A model generated the notes under the pieces. It worked only from the letters and a program-made list of their open reading frames with translations, did no database searches and had not been told where the DNA came from. A program made the position numbers and the translations under genes. A DNA stretch of 11,772 bases from CAYGZL01 sp964354345 (GTDB lineage: Bacteria > Chloroflexota > Anaerolineae > Anaerolineales > UBA4823), in assembly GCA_964354345.1 (NCBI GenBank), contig CAYGZL010000085.1, forward strand, positions 1 to 11,772, written 5' to 3'. Positions 5,888-11,772 of this stretch are shown in pieces. How positions within the stretch are numbered: the first letter of the stretch is position 1; each line of letters begins with the position of its first letter.

Positions 5888-5916
5888 TTTATCGTTACAT
5901 CAACTATATCTTTCAA
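5888..5916 (-). promoter_or_regulatory. Promoter of the four-helix membrane protein gene
   Basis: On the minus strand TTGAAA (plus 5911-5916; 5 of 6 to TTGACA) is followed after exactly 17 bp by GATAAA (plus 5888-5893; 4 of 6 to TATAAT). Transcription would start near 5881, giving a leader of about 22 nt that contains the AAAGGA ribosome site. Confidence 0.5.
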
Positions 5917-5918
5917 CC

Positions 5919-5960
5919 AGGTAGATTGTCATCTATCGAAAGGTAGATCAGAGGATAGAT
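5919..5960. promoter_or_regulatory. TAGAT/ATCTA operator-like repeat cluster
   Basis: Immediately upstream of the -35 lie AGGTAGAT (5919-5926), its inverted form ATCTATC (5931-5937), AGGTAGAT again (5941-5948) and GGATAGAT (5953-5960). The two identical copies are 22 bp apart, two helical turns. TAGAT-TGTC-ATCTA forms a small palindrome at 5922-5935. The position just upstream of the -35 is where a class I/II activator would bind. The natural candidate is the LuxR-type regulator encoded next door; this is inference. Confidence 0.45.
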
Positions 5961-5970
5961 ATTTGGTATT

Positions 5971-6013
5971 AAAAACACACAGGTAGGGTGTTGCTTTTTG
6001 CGCCCTACCTGTG
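5971..6013 (-). terminator. Intrinsic terminator of the MalT-like regulator gene
   Basis: CACAGGTAGGG (5978-5988) and CCCTACCTGTG (6003-6013) are a perfect 11-bp inverted repeat with a 14-nt loop. Read on the minus strand, the stem is followed within two bases by TTTTT (plus 5971-5975). It starts 20 bp after the regulator stop and separates that gene from the membrane-protein promoter. Confidence 0.85.
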
Positions 6014-6032
6014 AAGAAAATGAATGGATTGT

Positions 6033-8672
6033 TTAGAGTAACTTAAATTCTTTGGCTTGAGCAACCGCCTGGGTGCGGCTTTGAACGCCCAGCTTGTTGA
6101 GTACGCTGTGGACATGGGTTTTGACTGTTCCCACCGTAACGATCAACCGTCTGGCGATCTCTCCGTTTGACAGTCCCTTTTCCAAGAGGCGCAGCACCTC
6201 CAATTCGCGTGCACTCAGCGGCTCGATGAGAGGTTGGGGGATATATGCCCTGCCCGCCTCACCGAATGCAGCCAGGATTTTCAGAATATACTCCCTTAGT
6301 TCTCCGCCCTGGACCCTCAGCCTTTCGAGCAGCGCCTTCATTGGCGCTCCCTTGTCAACGAAGGTACGGATAAAGCCTTCTGGCTGCGCCTTCCTGAGAG
6401 AAGCTTCAAGAAAATGAAGGGCGTCGCTTGGGTTGGCGGTAGCCAGGGCCTGCATAGCGCGCACCTCAATCATCAGAGAATGTAATCCAGCCTGGGAAAC
6501 CTGCTCATAAAGCCTCGCTAATATCTCACCAGCGCTCGCCGGCTTGCCTTGCGCCAGCAATAAACGCGCCTGTGTGAGGTCATACTGTGGACCAGGCCCA
6601 GCAGGGTTAATCCCTTCCGCCATTTGTGCGGCCCAAAGGCTGGCTGCGGTAACGTCACCCTGCGCCAGGGAGAACTCCACATGATAAGAGGCCACGGCGG
6701 CGCGCTGCAGAGGCGACTGGATATCTTGTAGTATCTGGTCAAACTCACACAGCGCCTCTGACGCAGCAGAGAGCTCGCCTTGGGCTTGCTTGAGATGTGC
6801 CAGGGCGCGGTAACCATCAGCCTGAATCGCCCGGTTACCAATCAATTTACTCGATTTTATGGCCTGCGCCAGATGATCCGCCGCACCTGCCAGATCGTTC
6901 CACTCATACAGGATGGTAGCCAGGAACACCTGCGCCTGGGCTGCGGTTGGCGCCCCCTGAGCCTCGTGCAAAGCCTGCCGGCAAAACTCAGCCGCCCGGT
7001 GCAGCCTGCCCCGCTCCTTCTGGATGGCGCCCAACAAACCGAGCGCGGTAAGCCTGGCATAGTCATTTTCTGACATGCGAGCTGCCTGGCAGGCTTCCAG
7101 AAGCGCTGGCTCTGCCTCTGCCAGGTTACCGCTATTGAAATAGGCAAAACCCAGGGTGAACGTGACCAGGCTGCGGTGCAGGATATCCGCCTCGGCGATA
7201 AACGCCAATGCCCGTTTTGAAAGGGCGATGGCCTGCGGGTAGTCGCCTCGGGCACGCGCCAGATAGGCCTGGGCGACCAGCACCTGACCCAAGAGCGTAT
7301 CGTCATTTAGCACAGCCCGTTCAGCGCTCTCCAGGTAGGATCTGGCCGGATCGAGTTGCCCGGTCAGGGCCAGCGCCCAGCCGAAATCCCGGCAGAGTTG
7401 CGGGTGGGTAGTAATCACCTCCTCCGGTAAAGCCTTGAGCCAGCCGAGTAAGGTGATCAGTTCGCCGCGCCTGAAAAGTGCAACGGAATTGGCGCTGATT
7501 AATTCGGCTGCGCGATTCCAATCCAAAGCTGCCAATGCGTGGTGGATCGCCTCTGGGAGCAAATCCTCGTCAGCAAACCATTGGCTGGCGAGAGCATGCA
7601 GCTCATTTGCGGAGAACTGCGCGCTGGCGTGCAGGCGTTGGCGTAATAACTCCGCAAACAGGTGGTGATAGCGGTACCATGTCCGTGACTGGTCCAGCGG
7701 GATAATAAAAAGGTTGGCATGTTCCAGACGATCGAGCAATCCAGCGCTGCCCGTTCGACCGGTGACTCTATCACATAGCGGTCCAGACAGACGCTCAAGG
7801 GTACAGGTTTTAAGCAGGAAATCCTGCACCTCAGACGGCTGACGCTCAAAAACTTCCTCGATCAAATAATCCAGGACATAATGGCTGCTGCCGGTGAAAG
7901 CCGTGACGAAGCCCGGCAGATCAGTGCGTCCCTGCATGGAGAGAGCCGCCAACTGTAAGCCGGCGATCCAACCCTCCGTCCGGTGTTCCAGGGCAGAGAT
8001 ATCGTTTGGAGCGAGTTGAAGACCCATCAAGCGCTGCAGGAAGTCGGCGCACTCCTCCGCTGAAAAGCGTAAGGTCTCCTGGCGGATTTCCACCATTTGC
8101 CCACGCGCCCGCAGACGGGCCAGGGGCAGGGGCGGGTCCTCACGCGTGATGATGACCAGGTGCATCTGCGGTGGTGGGTGTTCCACCAGAAAGGCGAGTT
8201 GCTGGTGAATCAGCAAAGACTCGATCACGTGATAATCATCCAACACCAGGATAAAGGAGCTGGGGACGCCAGCGATTTCATTCACCAGCGTGGTCAGTAC
8301 GATCTCAGGATGCAGGGGTTGGGGGGAGTTGAGCAGGGCAAGGGTGTTTTTTCCAATGCTGGCGTCAATCTGTTGCAGCGCGGCGATGAGATAAGCCAGA
8401 AACCGGGCCGGATCGTTATCAGCCTTGTCCAAAGAAAGCCAGGCAGATCCTACCTCCTCGGCTCTCCCTATGGCAGAGGGGTCACAGGTGAGGGTCGCCA
8501 GCCATTCGGTGACCAGCGTGGTCTTGCCGTAACCCGCCGATGCAGAGACCAGGGTCAGTTTTTTGCCTTGCTGCCAGGCCTGGTTCAGGATTTGGATCAG
8601 GTGCAGGCGCGGGACAAGGTTTTTGCGGGCGGGTGGGGGATAAAGCTTGGTAACCAGGAGGTCGTGAGACAT
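6033..8672 (-). CDS. MalT-like LuxR-family ATP-dependent transcriptional activator
   Basis: An 879-residue STAND regulator, close to the length of E. coli MalT (901). The N-terminus MSHDLLVTKLYPPPARKNLV is the usual arm. The NTPase domain has Walker A SAGYGKTT (45-52), Walker B ILVLDDYH (D145, D146) and the VIITRED sensor-1 arginine (R177). A winged-helix and arm region follows (about 190-400), then a long alpha-helical TPR-like superhelix (about 400-800) that in this family binds the inducer. The C-terminal LuxR helix-turn-helix (about 818-879) reads LSARELEVLRLLEKG, then EIARRLIVTVGTVKTHVHSVLNKLGV. All parts are present. The start ATG has GGAGG 5 nt upstream. The gene stands alone between its own promoter and a strong terminator. 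The inducer is unknown; a sugar, as for MalT, is only one possibility, because Anaerolineae-type genomes carry many such regulators. Confidence 0.95.
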   Translation of the reverse strand: MSHDLLVTKLYPPPARKNLVPRLHLIQILNQAWQQGKKLTLVSASAGYGKTTLVTEWLATLTCDPSAIGRAEEVGSAWLSLDKADNDPARFLAYLIAALQQIDASIGKNTLALLNSPQPLHPEIVLTTLVNEIAGVPSSFILVLDDYHVIESLLIHQQLAFLVEHPPPQMHLVIITREDPPLPLARLRARGQMVEIRQETLRFSAEECADFLQRLMGLQLAPNDISALEHRTEGWIAGLQLAALSMQGRTDLPGFVTAFTGSSHYVLDYLIEEVFERQPSEVQDFLLKTCTLERLSGPLCDRVTGRTGSAGLLDRLEHANLFIIPLDQSRTWYRYHHLFAELLRQRLHASAQFSANELHALASQWFADEDLLPEAIHHALAALDWNRAAELISANSVALFRRGELITLLGWLKALPEEVITTHPQLCRDFGWALALTGQLDPARSYLESAERAVLNDDTLLGQVLVAQAYLARARGDYPQAIALSKRALAFIAEADILHRSLVTFTLGFAYFNSGNLAEAEPALLEACQAARMSENDYARLTALGLLGAIQKERGRLHRAAEFCRQALHEAQGAPTAAQAQVFLATILYEWNDLAGAADHLAQAIKSSKLIGNRAIQADGYRALAHLKQAQGELSAASEALCEFDQILQDIQSPLQRAAVASYHVEFSLAQGDVTAASLWAAQMAEGINPAGPGPQYDLTQARLLLAQGKPASAGEILARLYEQVSQAGLHSLMIEVRAMQALATANPSDALHFLEASLRKAQPEGFIRTFVDKGAPMKALLERLRVQGGELREYILKILAAFGEAGRAYIPQPLIEPLSARELEVLRLLEKGLSNGEIARRLIVTVGTVKTHVHSVLNKLGVQSRTQAVAQAKEFKLL

Positions 8673-8698
8673 GTCTGCCTCCAGTGCGCGGACGCCTT

Positions 8699-8740
8699 AT
8701 AGATCTATGGTTTGCGTTGTCTTCTGGAGATAGTATAGCA
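8699..8740 (-). promoter_or_regulatory. Promoter of the MalT-like regulator, with an ATAGATCTAT palindrome in the leader
   Basis: On the minus strand TGC-TATACT (plus 8732-8740) is an extended -10; no good -35 is seen. Transcription would start near 8725, leaving a leader of about 52 nt with GGAGG before the ATG. In that leader is the perfect 10-bp palindrome ATAGATCTAT (8699-8708), built from the same TAGAT/ATCTA half-sites found upstream of the membrane-protein promoter. It may be an autoregulatory site. Confidence 0.45.
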
Positions 8741-8778
8741 AATAATTTCGTAGAATTCTTACCCACTCTCGTAGGATT

Positions 8779-8804
8779 GATCAGGGGAAAGATTAACCCT
8801 GATC
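8779..8804. repeat. 8-bp inverted repeat at the start of the PIN relic
   Basis: GATCAGGG (8779-8786) and CCCTGATC (8797-8804) are perfectly complementary around a 10-nt A-rich loop. On the minus strand it lies about 130 bp downstream of pgm, but no U-tract follows, so it is a poor intrinsic terminator. It coincides with the point where PIN-domain similarity begins. Confidence 0.45.
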
Positions 8805-8926
8805 TGGCCTGGGAGCATCGTGATCCGGCAGACCGCACAATTGTAGCATTGGCAAAACGCTTTGCTTGTCCCCTGGTAACATCCGATCAAATCATGGCCG
8901 GTTATTATGCTCAGGCAGTTTGGTAG
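8792..8926 (+). pseudogene. C-terminal remnant of a VapC-type PIN-domain toxin
   Basis: The last 44 codons of an open frame read WEHRDPADRTIVALAKRF, then ACPLVTSDQIMAGYYAQAVW and a stop. This is the classic C-terminal half of VapC-like PIN ribonucleases (HRDPADRLIVATA...PLVTSD..I..Y..AVW). It keeps the acidic residues of DPAD and the TSD aspartate. The N-terminal half, with the first catalytic Asp and the second acidic residue, is missing. Upstream codons in the same frame lie opposite the regulator promoter and do not look like a PIN domain. No VapB antitoxin gene is visible. The stop lies 6 bp from the convergent pgm stop. It is a non-functional relic of a toxin-antitoxin locus. Confidence 0.75.
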
Positions 8927-8932
8927 GAAGAA

Positions 8933-10582
8933 CTACGGGAGGGTGGTAACCGCGGCGTCCACAATGGTCTGGGCTTCGGCCTGAATTCGACTCAAATGCG
9001 CCTCGCTGATGAAGCTCTCGGCGTAAATTTTGTATACATCTTCCGTGCCTGACGGCCGGGCGGCGAACCAGCCATTCTGTGTGACGACCTTGAGCCCGTC
9101 GAGGGGAGCTTGATTGTAGGGCGCATGGGTTATCTTGGCGGTGATCCTTTCGCCGGCCAGCTCTTTTGCCGTGACCCGTTCAGGAGACAAATTGGCCAGG
9201 ACAGCTTTTTCAGCCGGGCTGGAGGGTGCGTCCACGCGGGCGTACCAGGCCTTGCCAAACCGCTGCTCCAGAGCTTGATAGTGTACACCCGGATCGCGGC
9301 CGGTTACTGCCAGAATTTCCACAGCCAACAGGTCGAGGATAAATCCATCCTTGTCCGTCGTCCAGACAGTGCCATTATGGCGCAGGAACGAAGCCCCGGC
9401 GCTTTCTTCGCCCCCAAATCCAAACGAGCCATCCAACAGCCCGTCCACAAACCATTTAAAACCCACCGGCACCTCGCACAGTTTACGCCCGAGATAGAGC
9501 GCGACGCGGTCAATCATCGAGCTCGAAACCAGCGTTTTGCCGATGGCGACCTCTTTCCCCCAGTCGGACCGGTTTTGAAACAGGTACCAGATGGCGGTGG
9601 CCAGGAAGTGATTCGGGTTCATCAGCCCCACGCTGGGGGTGACAATCCCGTGGCGATCGTAATCTGAGTCGTTGCCAAAAGAAATGTCAAACTGATCCTT
9701 GAGCTTGACCAGGCTGGCCATGGCGTAGGGCGAGGAACAATCCATGCGAATCTTGCCATCGTGATCCAGGGTCATGAAAGCGAAAGTGGGGTCCACGCGG
9801 GGATTCACCACTACGAGATCGAGCCCGTACCGTTCCGCGATCGGTTCCCAATAAGCGACGCCCGAGCCGCCCATCGGATCGACGCCGATCCGCAAACCGG
9901 CTGCGGCAATGGCCTTAAGATTAACAACATTCTGCAAGTCGTCCACGTAGGGTTGGATGTAATCAGCCTGATGGGTTGTGGAGGCTATGAGCGCCTTTTC
10001 CAAGGGGATCCGTTTAACCTCTTTCAGTCCATTCGCCAGGATCGCATTGGCACGCTCCTCGATCCATTGGGTGGTTTTGGTATCCGCCGGGCCAGCGGAA
10101 GGCGGGTTATATTTGAAACCGCCATCGTCCGGTGGGTTATGAGAGGGCGTGATCACCACACCATCGGCCAGGCCTGTGGTTCGAGCGCCGTTGTAGGCCA
10201 GGATGGCATGTGAAATAACTGGCGTGGGGGTGTAGCCGAGTCCTTGCTGGATCACAATGTCAATGCCGTTGGCTGCAAACACCTCAATCGCCGTGTACTG
10301 CGCTGGCTCTGACAGGGCGTGCGTATCCATGCCCAGGTACAGTGGTCCGCGAATGTCCTGGGCTTTTCTGAGTTCGACGATGGCCTGGCTGATCGCCAGG
10401 ATGTGAGCTTCATTGAAACTGCTGTTCAAAGATGACCCGCGATGCCCGGATGTGCCGAAGGCGACCTGGTGGGCTGGATTGTCTGGATCAGGCTGGTGGG
10501 TGTAATAGGCGGAGATTAACCGCGGCACATTGACCAGGTATTGGTAGGGTGCTGTCTTGCCTGCCAGCTCGTGTACGCTCAT
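8933..10582 (-). CDS. pgm: Phosphoglucomutase, alpha-D-glucose phosphate-specific
   Basis: A 549-residue enzyme, the usual length of bacterial Pgm (E. coli 546). It interconverts glucose 1-phosphate and glucose 6-phosphate in the cytoplasm, linking glycolysis to glycogen, trehalose and envelope sugar synthesis. Motifs in order: an N-terminal FGTSGHRGSS loop (42-51); the catalytic phosphoserine loop TPSHNPP (S147); the Mg-binding loop DSDYDRHG (D305, D307, D309); the sugar-binding loop GGEESAGASF; and the C-terminal phosphate-binding loop ARPSGTEDVYKIY (from 508). All are intact. The ATG at 10582 has GGAGGA just upstream. It is transcribed alone from its own promoter. Its stop faces the PIN relic. 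Confidence 0.97.
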   Translation of the reverse strand: MSVHELAGKTAPYQYLVNVPRLISAYYTHQPDPDNPAHQVAFGTSGHRGSSLNSSFNEAHILAISQAIVELRKAQDIRGPLYLGMDTHALSEPAQYTAIEVFAANGIDIVIQQGLGYTPTPVISHAILAYNGARTTGLADGVVITPSHNPPDDGGFKYNPPSAGPADTKTTQWIEERANAILANGLKEVKRIPLEKALIASTTHQADYIQPYVDDLQNVVNLKAIAAAGLRIGVDPMGGSGVAYWEPIAERYGLDLVVVNPRVDPTFAFMTLDHDGKIRMDCSSPYAMASLVKLKDQFDISFGNDSDYDRHGIVTPSVGLMNPNHFLATAIWYLFQNRSDWGKEVAIGKTLVSSSMIDRVALYLGRKLCEVPVGFKWFVDGLLDGSFGFGGEESAGASFLRHNGTVWTTDKDGFILDLLAVEILAVTGRDPGVHYQALEQRFGKAWYARVDAPSSPAEKAVLANLSPERVTAKELAGERITAKITHAPYNQAPLDGLKVVTQNGWFAARPSGTEDVYKIYAESFISEAHLSRIQAEAQTIVDAAVTTLP

Positions 10583-10621
10583 AGATCCTCCGAGGAAGAA
10601 TGATTAAAAAAATCGGGTCCC

Positions 10622-10640
10622 TACTATTATAGTATATCAA
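10622..10640 (-). promoter_or_regulatory. pgm promoter overlapped by a 13-bp palindrome
   Basis: On the minus strand TTGA-TATACT (plus 10631-10640) is an extended -10, with an overlapping TATAAT (plus 10626-10631). No clear -35 is seen. TACTAT-T-ATAGTA (10622-10634) is a perfect inverted repeat covering the -10 and the likely start point, so it could be an operator or simply a consequence of the -10 sequence. The leader would be about 42 nt. Confidence 0.5.
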
Positions 10641-10668
10641 CCGCCAGCCAATGTAGCCAGGATGGCGG
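10641..10668. repeat. CCGCCA/TGGCGG inverted repeat upstream of the pgm promoter
   Basis: CCGCCA (10641-10646) and TGGCGG (10663-10668) are complementary arms, centred 22 bp apart, abutting the extended -10 of pgm. The spacing suits a dimeric regulator, or it may be the residue of a weak hairpin. The rest of the gap 10669-10779 holds no gene or motif that I recognise. Confidence 0.3.
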
Positions 10669-10779
10669 CTTGAATCCCCCCGACGGATGAAGATCGAGCT
10701 GGTTAGCTGAGGGTGTTGGCAGGGAGGATCCGCAGCGGTCTGGGGCGCGGCTAGAGTGATGGGATCGTCTGCTCAGCAC

Positions 10780-11007
10780 TCAGGCTACTTCAGGATTATC
10801 GCCTGACCTGCCTCCCAACGACCTGTCTTCAGTATTTTTACCAACCTGTTCCCATAAGAAAGCGATCAGCGCATCTACACTGGCGAAGCCATGCCGTTCG
10901 CTGGTGTGAGTATCCTCCAGGGACGCACGCCAGACCAATTCTCCCGCCTCATTGATCTGCCAAAGACGCAACAGATATGCCAGATACTGCCTTTTGAGGG
11001 TTGCCAT
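10780..11007 (-). CDS. Small conserved protein of unknown function (75 residues)
   Basis: The protein begins MATLKRQYLAYLLRLWQI and continues through NEAGELVWRASLEDTHTSERHGFASVDALIAFLWEQ. I recall proteins of this pattern (YLLRLW..N..GE.VWRASLE.P.TGER.GFA.L..L..FL) as common small genes in Chloroflexota, often near regulators or other small genes; no function is known to me. It should be soluble: an N-terminal strand, a helix, a polar turn, then a C-terminal helix GFASVDALIAFLWEQV and a charged tail. There is no signal peptide. The ATG at 11007 has only a poor ribosome site (AGGGTG about 10 nt upstream). A strong G/C hairpin lies in its leader at 11044-11070. Confidence 0.72.
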   Translation of the reverse strand: MATLKRQYLAYLLRLWQINEAGELVWRASLEDTHTSERHGFASVDALIAFLWEQVGKNTEDRSLGGRSGDNPEVA

Positions 11008-11043
11008 CGGCGCTGATCACCCTTTTTGTGTTGGAAGTTGTCT

Positions 11044-11070
11044 GGGGAGGGCGTTCGTCGCACCCTCCCC
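11044..11070. repeat. Strong G/C hairpin between the rhodanese stub and the 75-residue gene
   Basis: GGGGAGGG (11044-11051) and CCCTCCCC (11063-11070) pair perfectly across an 11-nt loop, where a further CG/CG pair can form. Read on the minus strand it lies about 25 bp after the rhodanese stub and about 36 bp before the 75-residue gene. No U-tract follows directly, so it is either a degenerate terminator of the lost rhodanese gene or a leader structure. Confidence 0.55.
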
Positions 11071-11094
11071 CTGATCTGGTTTAAGATTGTCTTG

Positions 11095-11178
11095 TTATAG
11101 TACAACCTCCATGGGATTGGATGAGTCGGCAGTCCATTCCATCAAAGAACCGTCATAAACGCCAATGTCCGGCCAGGG
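11095..11178 (-). pseudogene. C-terminal stub of a rhodanese-type sulfurtransferase
   Basis: Starting with the codon after the secreted-protein stop, and in the same frame, 27 codons read PWPDIGVYDGSLMEWTADSS and NPMEVVL before TAA. This is the C-terminal end of two-domain thiosulfate/3-mercaptopyruvate sulfurtransferases, which finish GY-x-x-V-x-VYDGS-x-x-EW-x-x-DP-x-x-P-x-E-V. The rest of the enzyme, including the catalytic cysteine loop, is absent. There is no start codon or ribosome site of its own, so it is a relic left after a deletion or insertion placed the secreted-protein gene in front of it. Confidence 0.7.
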
Positions 11179-11673
11179 TCATTTGTTCTCGAATATTACT
11201 CCAGTAATTGCCATTGGGGACATCGGATCTGGATACATGCGGACATAAGTCCAATTAGCAGCCAGGCCAGTGTAACCGCCTGACCCAGTTCCCCATTGAT
11301 GGATGGTAATGCTGTAATCGGAATTTAAATAACCTTTCCAGGATCCGTTCCATTTTCCCCCACCGTTAGTAATCTGGAATGATCCAAAACAGGGTCCAGC
11401 GCCGGTCTCAATATTGAGAACACAATTAATGACGCCCACAAAATCTCCACTCACGCGTGGGTCGCTCGTATCATCCTTGCAATGAGCGATTTGGTCCTTG
11501 ATGATAAGCTTGCCATCTTCGATGATGACTGACCCACCGCTATATCCGAGGTTGGTGTCAATCCCTGTAAAAGGGGTCTTGATGAACTGTTTCGCTGGCG
11601 TAGTTGCCCCGATGTTCAAGATGGGCAACAACACAAATAATAAGATGAAAATTGTCGAACGGATTGTTTTCAT
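11179..11673 (-). CDS. Secreted protein of unknown function with a beta-barrel-like repeat pattern
   Basis: A 164-residue exported protein. Residues 1-23 (MKTIRSTIFILLFVLLPILNIGA) are a clear Sec signal peptide. The mature part is rich in Gly, Ser, Thr and aromatic residues in alternating strands. It contains GSFQITNGGGKWNGSWKGYL followed by GTGSGGYTGLAANW. That W-x-G-x-W-x-G ... G-x-G-x-Y-x-G-L pattern recalls small secreted beta-barrels of the allene-oxide-cyclase/lipocalin-like kind; the resemblance is by eye. Three cysteines (C65, C84, C95) are present. The ATG at 11673 has AGGAGG 8 nt upstream. The gene is visibly more A/T-rich than its neighbours, which hints at later acquisition. It ends exactly where the rhodanese stub begins. 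Its promoter carries 11-bp repeats like those of the response-regulator promoter. Confidence 0.78.
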   Translation of the reverse strand: MKTIRSTIFILLFVLLPILNIGATTPAKQFIKTPFTGIDTNLGYSGGSVIIEDGKLIIKDQIAHCKDDTSDPRVSGDFVGVINCVLNIETGAGPCFGSFQITNGGGKWNGSWKGYLNSDYSITIHQWGTGSGGYTGLAANWTYVRMYPDPMSPMAITGVIFENK

Positions 11674-11727
11674 GGCAAAACCTCCTGGAATTTTGCTGGT
11701 TTAATTCGGATTACACTTTCTTTCATC

Positions 11728-11771
11728 AGTATAGATAAACAACGTGGCGAGCACGTGACGAAATCGTGACG
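11728..11771 (-). promoter_or_regulatory. Promoter with three 11-bp-phased GTCAC-like repeats
   Basis: On the minus strand CGTCAC, CGTCAC and CGCCAC occur at exact 11-bp steps (plus GTGACG 11766-11771, GTGACG 11755-11760, GTGGCG 11744-11749). A -10 of TATACT (plus 11728-11733) follows after 10 bp. No -35 is evident, as expected for an activator-dependent promoter. The 11-bp phase is the hallmark of OmpR/PhoB-family binding. The array may continue beyond the window edge. Confidence 0.5.
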
Positions 11772-11772
11772 G

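Noticed and set aside
8097..8702. Plus-strand open frame opposite the NTPase domain of the MalT-like gene
   Set aside because: Runs antisense to conserved Walker motifs and has no recognisable domain.
10669..10779. Possible relic reading GGIQAAILATLAGG before a stop on the minus strand
   Set aside because: The segment is short, alanine-rich and unassignable; not enough to claim a gene remnant.

Overview
The window looks like a chromosomal stretch from a Chloroflexota bacterium, probably Anaerolineae-like. This placement is an inference. It rests on the 879-residue MalT-type LuxR regulator, the small soluble proteins of a kind I associate with that phylum, and moderately high GC; no marker gene is present to settle it. 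No tRNA, rRNA, CRISPR array or intact mobile element is visible.

Layout. (1) 1-2536, minus strand: an OmpR/PhoB-type response regulator, its sensor kinase, and the start of a secreted SIMPL-domain (DUF541) protein that runs off the left edge. The regulator has a PhoB-box-like pair of 11-bp repeats directly over its promoter. (2) 2591-2769: a decayed class III aminotransferase (BioA/GabT superfamily) with an internal deletion and frameshift. (3) 2847-4726, plus strand: an N-terminal-nucleophile asparaginase/glycosylasparaginase whose stop overlaps the start of a CehA/McbA-type PHP metallohydrolase. (4) 4681-5859, minus strand: a truncated small gene, an intact 74-residue protein, a short open stub containing a tRNA T-arm-like hairpin, and a four-helix membrane protein. 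(5) 5919-8740: the MalT-like regulator with its intrinsic terminator; TAGAT/ATCTA motifs lie upstream of the membrane-protein promoter and again in the regulator's own leader. (6) 8792-8926: the tail of a VapC-type PIN toxin gene. (7) 8933-10640: phosphoglucomutase (pgm) and its promoter. (8) 10780-11772, minus strand: a small 75-residue protein, a rhodanese C-terminal stub, and a more A/T-rich gene for a secreted protein whose promoter carries three 11-bp-spaced GTCAC-like repeats.

Two themes deserve attention. First, nearly every junction between intact genes holds the broken end of another gene: aminotransferase, unknown small domain, PIN toxin, rhodanese and perhaps one more. This suggests repeated deletion and rearrangement. 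Second, the regulatory DNA is legible. The response-regulator promoter and the secreted-protein promoter share an 11-bp-phased (C/T)GNCAC repeat, suggesting one PhoB-like regulon. The MalT-like regulator may act on the adjacent membrane-protein gene and on itself. I see no clearly undescribed defence or mobile system; the best candidates for new biology are these two regulatory circuits and the coupled asparaginase-PHP pair.
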